Source: Sporisorium sorghi
Lineage: Eukaryota > Basidiomycota > Ustilaginomycetes > Ustilaginales > Ustilaginaceae
DNA: 64,000 nucleotides
Assembly: GCA_023212695.1 (NCBI GenBank)
Contig: JALCCG010000014.1
Span: forward strand, 1 to 64,000
Direction of reading: 5' to 3'
A program made the translations under genes and the position numbers. Positions 59,779 to 64,000 of this stretch are shown piece by piece; positions within the stretch are counted from its first letter, which is position 1, and every line of letters starts with the position of its first letter. The notes below the pieces were generated by a model, which was not told the origin of the DNA, ran no database searches, and saw only the letters and a list, made by a program, of their open reading frames with translations.

Positions 59779-60972
59779 ATGCAAAAAATACAGCGTCCGA
59801 TCATTTACTTTCTCATCTTTGCCACCATGTTTGTCCTCGGCGGAATTCAGAACACCAAGGGTCTCATCCTTGAGAAAGTTCAGACGGATATCAATCTGGA
59901 TCTCAGTCAAGTCGGTATCATGGTATCCGTCTTTCAGGTGGGATTTTTGTTAGCCAGTCTGGTCGCTGGCATATTCGCCGACCGCAAGGGAATCAAGGCG
60001 GTTATGACCCTCGGAACCATTCTGATGATCATTGGTTTAATTGGTACCGGCTCCGCTTATACCGTTGCCTTTTTTCTCGGATTCTATCTGATCGTGGGTG
60101 TCGGTATCGGGTCCATGACCGTTTCGGTTGCGACATTGATTCCGACCTATTTCAAGGAACGGTCCGGCGTGGTGTTTAACCTCGCCAATGCACTGTTCGG
60201 AGTTGGTATGATTGTTACTCCGCTCGTTCTGAACGCGATTTTCTCTCATAACATCAGCTGGCGCGCCTTCTACATTGGTGTAGCCGTCGTGATTGCCATC
60301 ATTCTGGCTGCACTCATGATGTTTAAACCCGAACAGAGAGCTGCAACTGAAGGGCAAGATAAAGTCAGCTTAATGTCTGTCGCGGGGTTGTTTAAAGACC
60401 GGCAAATCTTATATGTCATTCTGTTCATTCTGTTCTATGTTGCAGCGGAAGCCGGCTTCCTGAATTTCTTCCCGATTTTCTATACGTCGCTGGACATTGC
60501 CGGGATGGATGCAGCGCAAAAAGCTTCAACCGCAGCCTATATCATCGCCAGCTTTGCATTTCTCTTTACCATTGGGCGTTTTGTAGGCGGGTTCATCATC
60601 TACAAGCTTGGTGAGAGACGCACCTTGATCGGCTTCTCCGTATTCGCCCTTCTCGCCTTGATTCTCGGCCGTCTGCTAGTTGTGAATGCCAGTTATTTAA
60701 TGATGCTGTTCGGACTTGCCCTGTCCGTGTTGTTCCCGACGGCTCAAGGCATCGCCTCCAAGCTGACGAAGCAAGCCGGATCACTGCAAGGCGTTATCTA
60801 TGTTGCATCCGGTCTCGGAGGCGCGGTAGTCGGACTCTTGATCGGTGAAATATCGGATGCGTTTGGCATTCAGCATGGATTTAATTTGATTTTCGTATTT
60901 ACAGCTATCATCACGGTGCTGGCAATGCTGATTCGCACTCCTAAACAAGAAGAAACTAAGACTGCAGCTTAA
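59779..60972 (+). CDS. Major facilitator superfamily transporter
   Basis: 397-aa membrane protein with 12 predicted helices in two halves; the cytoplasmic loop between helices 2 and 3 has GIFADRKGIKAVMTLG, the MFS signature. Other segments: FLGFYLIVGVGIGSMTVSVA, FFPIFYTSLDIAGMD, LGRLLVVNASYLMMLFGLAL. The fold resembles FucP/NarK-like sugar or small-solute carriers. Begins 1 bp after the stop of the preceding gene; AAAGGA lies upstream. Probably imports the substrate of that protein. Confidence 0.93.
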   Translation: MQKIQRPIIYFLIFATMFVLGGIQNTKGLILEKVQTDINLDLSQVGIMVSVFQVGFLLASLVAGIFADRKGIKAVMTLGTILMIIGLIGTGSAYTVAFFLGFYLIVGVGIGSMTVSVATLIPTYFKERSGVVFNLANALFGVGMIVTPLVLNAIFSHNISWRAFYIGVAVVIAIILAALMMFKPEQRAATEGQDKVSLMSVAGLFKDRQILYVILFILFYVAAEAGFLNFFPIFYTSLDIAGMDAAQKASTAAYIIASFAFLFTIGRFVGGFIIYKLGERRTLIGFSVFALLALILGRLLVVNASYLMMLFGLALSVLFPTAQGIASKLTKQAGSLQGVIYVASGLGGAVVGLLIGEISDAFGIQHGFNLIFVFTAIITVLAMLIRTPKQEETKTAA

Positions 60973-60983
60973 TAAGCCATTAG

Positions 60984-61017
60984 ACCGCCCGAAGCCTAAT
61001 CTTCGGGCGGTTTTTTA
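60984..61017 (+). terminator. Intrinsic terminator of the ROK operon
   Basis: An 11-bp perfect stem (accgcccgaag / cttcgggcggt) with a 6-nt loop is followed by a T run. Confidence 0.92.
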
Positions 61018-61188
61018 TGTCTATCTGGACTTGACCGTTGGAATTACAGAACGATTTTTCAGCAGCTGTGCAACCTTTGAGACCTTCTCCCGTCTATAGT
61101 GGTGCAGCAAGTACAATTTACCAATTGAAATATCGCTTGGCTGTATCCTGGCTCGTTAGGATAATCTTTTATTTGGAGGATACCAACA

Positions 61189-62424
61189 ATGAACAAAATC
61201 TACAAAGTACTAACAACCACTACGATACTCGCCATGACCGCACTGCCAATCGCAGCAAGTGCACAGGGCGCTCCTCCTGCTTCCATCCATTCGGAACAAG
61301 GCAGCAATGTGAATCAGGTGAAGCGTGTGCCTGGAACCCTGGGTTACATTACGGATTATGTAAATGACAAAACAGACAAATCGATTACGGTTACCGGCCG
61401 CGGCTTGGCTGCTACCGATCAACGTGAAATCAAGCTTTCCATCTCCAAAGATACTAAAATCGTGGATGCACAGGGAAATAAAGTCCAGCTTCAGACCATC
61501 GTAGATAAAAACAAAGCCATTAAAGCTTTCTATAGCCCGAATATCACCAAAAGCCTCCCGGCTCAAGGAGCTGCACTTACCATCATTGTCTCGGACCATG
61601 ACTTTGCCGCTATAGACGGGACCATCTCCGAAATAAACGAACGAGGTTTTCTTGTAGAAGGAAGTAACGTGTACGGTGACAACGCAGAGACCATTTGGCT
61701 TCATCCGGATCCCAAAACGACCATTATCGATCAAAATGGAAAGACACTGAAAGCAAGTGACCTGAAAGCCGGCATGACCGTTCGTTCCTTCTACGGTCCA
61801 TATGTTGCGTTAAGTTTCCCTCCTCAATCCTCTACAAACTATATTCTGGTGAACACGGATTCCGCCAATGACGAGCAGGAAACCGAGGCCGGCATTAACG
61901 GTATCCTAACGGAGAAAACAGATGGCAGAATTTCGATTAGCTGCCAACCATCGAATCCTGACGGATATGAATACGTGGTGCTCGCCATCGATGGGGACAC
62001 GCAGATCGTGGATGCACAAGGTAAGCCTTTAACATCTGATGTGCTGAACGAGGGTCGGCGGATCGAAGCACAATACATGCCCGTCATTTACCCTGCGCTG
62101 CCGCATGCCGATAAAATCGTTGTATCTGATGCTTCAGCACCAAGAGTTGAAGGCACAATAACTGCATCTGAACGCACTACCCAGGATCACCTGTACATTA
62201 ATGTGGGTTCAGATCAATCCACGGATAACGATATCATTCTCAACATATCCAAGGACACCCAAATAATCGGTCTCAGCCCTGATGAGAAACTGAAGCCCGG
62301 CACAAAGATTGTAGCTTACCACTCCCTTATCATGACGAAATCAATCCCTGCTATCACTTCAGCGGAAGTCATTGTTGTTCAACCTGACATTACGCTGCCG
62401 TTCGAATCACCTATAAAAGGATAA
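61189..62424 (+). CDS. Secreted protein with four internal repeats
   Basis: 411-aa secreted protein: signal peptide with cleavage after ASA (residue 25), then four repeats of about 85 residues. Each has a central (S/I)KDTKIVDAQGNKV-like turn and an aromatic (A/R)xYxPxIxxSLP stretch ending in a hydrophobic IIVV strand: ISKDTKIVDAQGNKV, DPKTTIIDQNGKTL, DGDTQIVDAQGKPL and ISKDTQIIGLSPDEKL. The pattern suggests small beta barrels in a row. No catalytic motif, anchor or sorting signal. GGAGG is 8 nt upstream of the ATG. Single gene between two terminators. Function unknown; an extracellular binding or envelope role is plausible. Confidence 0.85.
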   Translation: MNKIYKVLTTTTILAMTALPIAASAQGAPPASIHSEQGSNVNQVKRVPGTLGYITDYVNDKTDKSITVTGRGLAATDQREIKLSISKDTKIVDAQGNKVQLQTIVDKNKAIKAFYSPNITKSLPAQGAALTIIVSDHDFAAIDGTISEINERGFLVEGSNVYGDNAETIWLHPDPKTTIIDQNGKTLKASDLKAGMTVRSFYGPYVALSFPPQSSTNYILVNTDSANDEQETEAGINGILTEKTDGRISISCQPSNPDGYEYVVLAIDGDTQIVDAQGKPLTSDVLNEGRRIEAQYMPVIYPALPHADKIVVSDASAPRVEGTITASERTTQDHLYINVGSDQSTDNDIILNISKDTQIIGLSPDEKLKPGTKIVAYHSLIMTKSIPAITSAEVIVVQPDITLPFESPIKG

Positions 62425-62438
62425 TCTGCGCTATAACG

Positions 62439-62481
62439 CAAAAACCATCGTGTTCAGAAGTGCTGAATACGATGGTTTTTT
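62439..62481. terminator. Terminator between convergent genes
   Basis: A stem of about 16 bp (aaaaccatcgt-gttcag / ctgaat-acgatggtttt) is followed by T on the plus strand and by A/T-rich sequence on the minus. Confidence 0.85.
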
Positions 62482-62506
62482 GTGTACATACATGGATCGA
62501 GTTCTT

Positions 62507-63226
62507 CTATTCTTCAAACTCTACGTTATGATAGACCTGCTGCACATCCTCCAGGTCTTCCAGCGCATCAATCAGCTTCTCGAATTGCGCCTCAGCATCA
62601 CCTGGCAGCGTAACAAAGTTCTGTGCCAGCATGGTAAGCTCTGACACCGTAAACTCCGTAACCCCTGCAGCCTTAAAAGCCTCCTGTACCGCATGGAACT
62701 GGTCGGGTTCAGCATATACGATTACAGCATCTTCCTCTTCAAGGATGTCACGCACATCCACATCTGCTTCAAGCAGCAGATCCATGACCTCTTCCGATGT
62801 CTTACCTTCAACGCCGAACACGGCCGTTGGATCGAACATATAAGATACAGAGCCGCTGACGCCCATGTTACCGCCGTTCTTGTTAAAGGCAGAACGCACT
62901 TCCGGTGCCGTACGATTGACGTTATTGGTCAACGCGTCAACAATGATCATCGAACCGTTCGGACCAAATCCTTCGTAACGAAGCTCCACATAATTCTCGT
63001 CTCCGCTGCCCTTCGCTTTTTCCAGAGCACGGTCGATAATGGCTTTAGGCACATTGTATGTTTTCGCGCGCTCAAGCACGACCTTGAGCGCACGGTTCGA
63101 CTCCGGATCCGGTTCACCCTTCTTGGCTGCCACATAAATCTCAACACCAAACTTAGCGTAGACGCGACTTGTATTCGCATCCTTGGATGCTTTTTTTTCT
63201 TTAATATTATTCCATTTACGGCCCAT
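62507..63226 (-). CDS. yeeI: YebC/PmpR family protein, YeeI type
   Basis: 239-aa cytoplasmic protein matching Bacillus YeeI closely: start [56 protein letters not shown] and [19 protein letters not shown], with an acidic C-terminus [20 protein letters not shown]. YebC proteins were described as DNA-binding regulators, and recent work ties the family to relief of ribosome stalling at proline stretches. The ATG at 63226 gives the conserved N-terminus; its ribosome binding site is weak (GCGGAAAT). Single gene convergent with the repeat protein. Confidence 0.94.
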   Translation of the reverse strand: MGRKWNNIKEKKASKDANTSRVYAKFGVEIYVAAKKGEPDPESNRALKVVLERAKTYNVPKAIIDRALEKAKGSGDENYVELRYEGFGPNGSMIIVDALTNNVNRTAPEVRSAFNKNGGNMGVSGSVSYMFDPTAVFGVEGKTSEEVMDLLLEADVDVRDILEEEDAVIVYAEPDQFHAVQEAFKAAGVTEFTVSELTMLAQNFVTLPGDAEAQFEKLIDALEDLEDVQQVYHNVEFEE

Positions 63227-63569
63227 ATATTTCCGCTCGCTTTCATTATTGAATCTGTAGCCGGTATTCAATAAATACCCTTGTCCATTATATCTCTATT
63301 AAGTAGCATGAACAAGGTTAAGAGCACATTTAGAGTAAATCCCAAACAAAAAACAATCTCGTCTATTCAAGGATATAATCGGCTCATAAATACAAGCAGA
63401 ATGTGCCTGTTTTTAATTGCATACTGTAGACAAAAAATAAATTTGTATTGATTATTTATAGATATAATATTAATATGTCTATATATTTAATAAACTAAAT
63501 GCGCATCCGTTTATTAAATAATCAATTACGACTCCGTTTCACACGAGTCACGAAAGGAGAATCCTCATT
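63227..63569. other. Divergent intergenic region, no gene seen
   Basis: 343 bp, strongly A+T-rich at 63420-63500. TATAAT at 63463-63468 on the plus strand is a likely -10 for the MFS gene, but no -35 at 16-18 bp is convincing. No open frame with a ribosome binding site. Confidence 0.5.
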
Positions 63570-64000
63570 ATGCTTCTTAACAACCCGTATGTCCGAACGA
63601 TTATTTTGTCACACGTTCTTTTAAATCTTGGCATTTGGGTTCGTAACTTTGCGATTCTGTTATATGTCACCGACATAACCAACAACGATCCTTGGTTTGT
63701 ATCCCTCATATCGGTAGCCGAATTTGCCCCTATCTTCCTGTTCGCTTTCATTGGTGGTACATTTGCAGACCGGTGGCGACCTAAACGAACCATGATCGGT
63801 GCCGATGTGTTGTCGGCCGTTTCCGTTTTTCTCGTACTGATTGCTGTCCACAATAACTCATGGCAGGCGCTGCTGGTCGTTACGTTATTCTCAGCCATCA
63901 TGTCACAGTTCTCCCAACCCTCGGCTATGAAATTGTTCAAACAGCATGTGCCGGAACATCAGCTCCAATCCGTCATGGCTATATTCCAATCCTTAATGGC
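63570..64000 (+). CDS. MFS transporter, N-terminal part, cut by window end
   Basis: An ATG at 63570 with GGAGA 9 nt upstream opens a frame that stays open for 143 codons to the window end. The product begins MLLNNPYVRTIILSHVLLN and carries four hydrophobic helices with the MFS loop signature FADRWRPKRTMIG between helices 2 and 3. The motif and the FSAIMSQFSQPSAMKLF segment after helix 4 resemble the EntS/MFS_3 group of exporters, often drug or siderophore efflux proteins. The rest lies beyond the window. Confidence 0.88.
   Translation, partial: MLLNNPYVRTIILSHVLLNLGIWVRNFAILLYVTDITNNDPWFVSLISVAEFAPIFLFAFIGGTFADRWRPKRTMIGADVLSAVSVFLVLIAVHNNSWQALLVVTLFSAIMSQFSQPSAMKLFKQHVPEHQLQSVMAIFQSLM

Noticed and set aside
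63548..63940. 130-codon minus-strand ORF near the right edge
   Set aside because: It is antisense to the MFS gene starting at 63570, which has a ribosome binding site, membrane helices and the MFS motif. The minus frame has none of these.

Overview
The window looks like a chromosomal segment of a spore-forming Bacillota of the Paenibacillaceae (Paenibacillus-like). This is inferred from the mix of gene families: YesM/YesN-type two-component systems paired with lipoprotein sugar-binding proteins, LplB/LplC-type permeases without their own ATPase, several Gfo/Idh/MocA oxidoreductases, GH88, an HPr-kinase paralogue, CcpA-type cre sites, a DUF4179 anti-sigma factor and a YeeI-type YebC protein. 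No rRNA, tRNA, CRISPR array, insertion sequence or phage block was seen. Gene content is mostly carbohydrate import and breakdown.

1-9 kb: a secreted PQQ-type beta-propeller protein, two decayed gene remnants, an ECF sigma/anti-sigma pair with overlapping genes, a DUF896 protein, an Lsa-like ABC-F protein behind a leader with a small ORF and an attenuator-like hairpin, a lipoprotein with a phage tail-fibre-like C-terminus, and glycerol dehydrogenase. 9-16 kb: a GNAT protein, a cytoplasmic type I sulfatase, a divergent HPr kinase/phosphorylase paralogue, a discoidin-like protein without signal peptide, and an oxidoreductase divergent from an AraC regulator.

16.2-29.9 kb: an apparent polysaccharide-utilisation locus. 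One minus-strand series runs tautomerase, two LplBC-type permeases, solute-binding lipoprotein, YesN-type regulator, YesM-type kinase, SDR oxidoreductase and two heparinase II/III-like proteins. A GH88 unsaturated glucuronyl hydrolase is divergent from it. None of the degradative enzymes has a signal peptide, so the expected logic is import of an acidic (uronate-rich, possibly sulfated) oligosaccharide followed by cytoplasmic lysis. A 17-nt motif sits exactly 18 bp upstream of the proposed -35 at both the operon promoter and the internal solute-binding-protein promoter, which suggests a binding site for the locus's own regulator.

30-45 kb: B12-independent methionine synthase under a cobalamin riboswitch, a BaeS/OmpR-type two-component system, then a second sugar system. 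This second system is mglB-mglA-mglC with an oxidoreductase and a sugar isomerase/epimerase, preceded by a regulator, a sensor kinase and a sugar-binding lipoprotein. Direct repeats with a 21-bp period lie upstream of mglB.

45-64 kb: a MATE exporter, purT under a ZTP (pfl) riboswitch, a LysR regulator divergent from dapA with two palindromes between them, a PAS-domain kinase, a GH3 beta-glucosidase with an AraC regulator, a ROK-regulated operon encoding an unrecognised TIM-barrel-like enzyme and an MFS carrier, a secreted four-repeat protein, a YeeI-type protein and the start of another MFS transporter that runs off the window. Start codons were moved from the longest open frame wherever a good ribosome binding site or family length argued for it.
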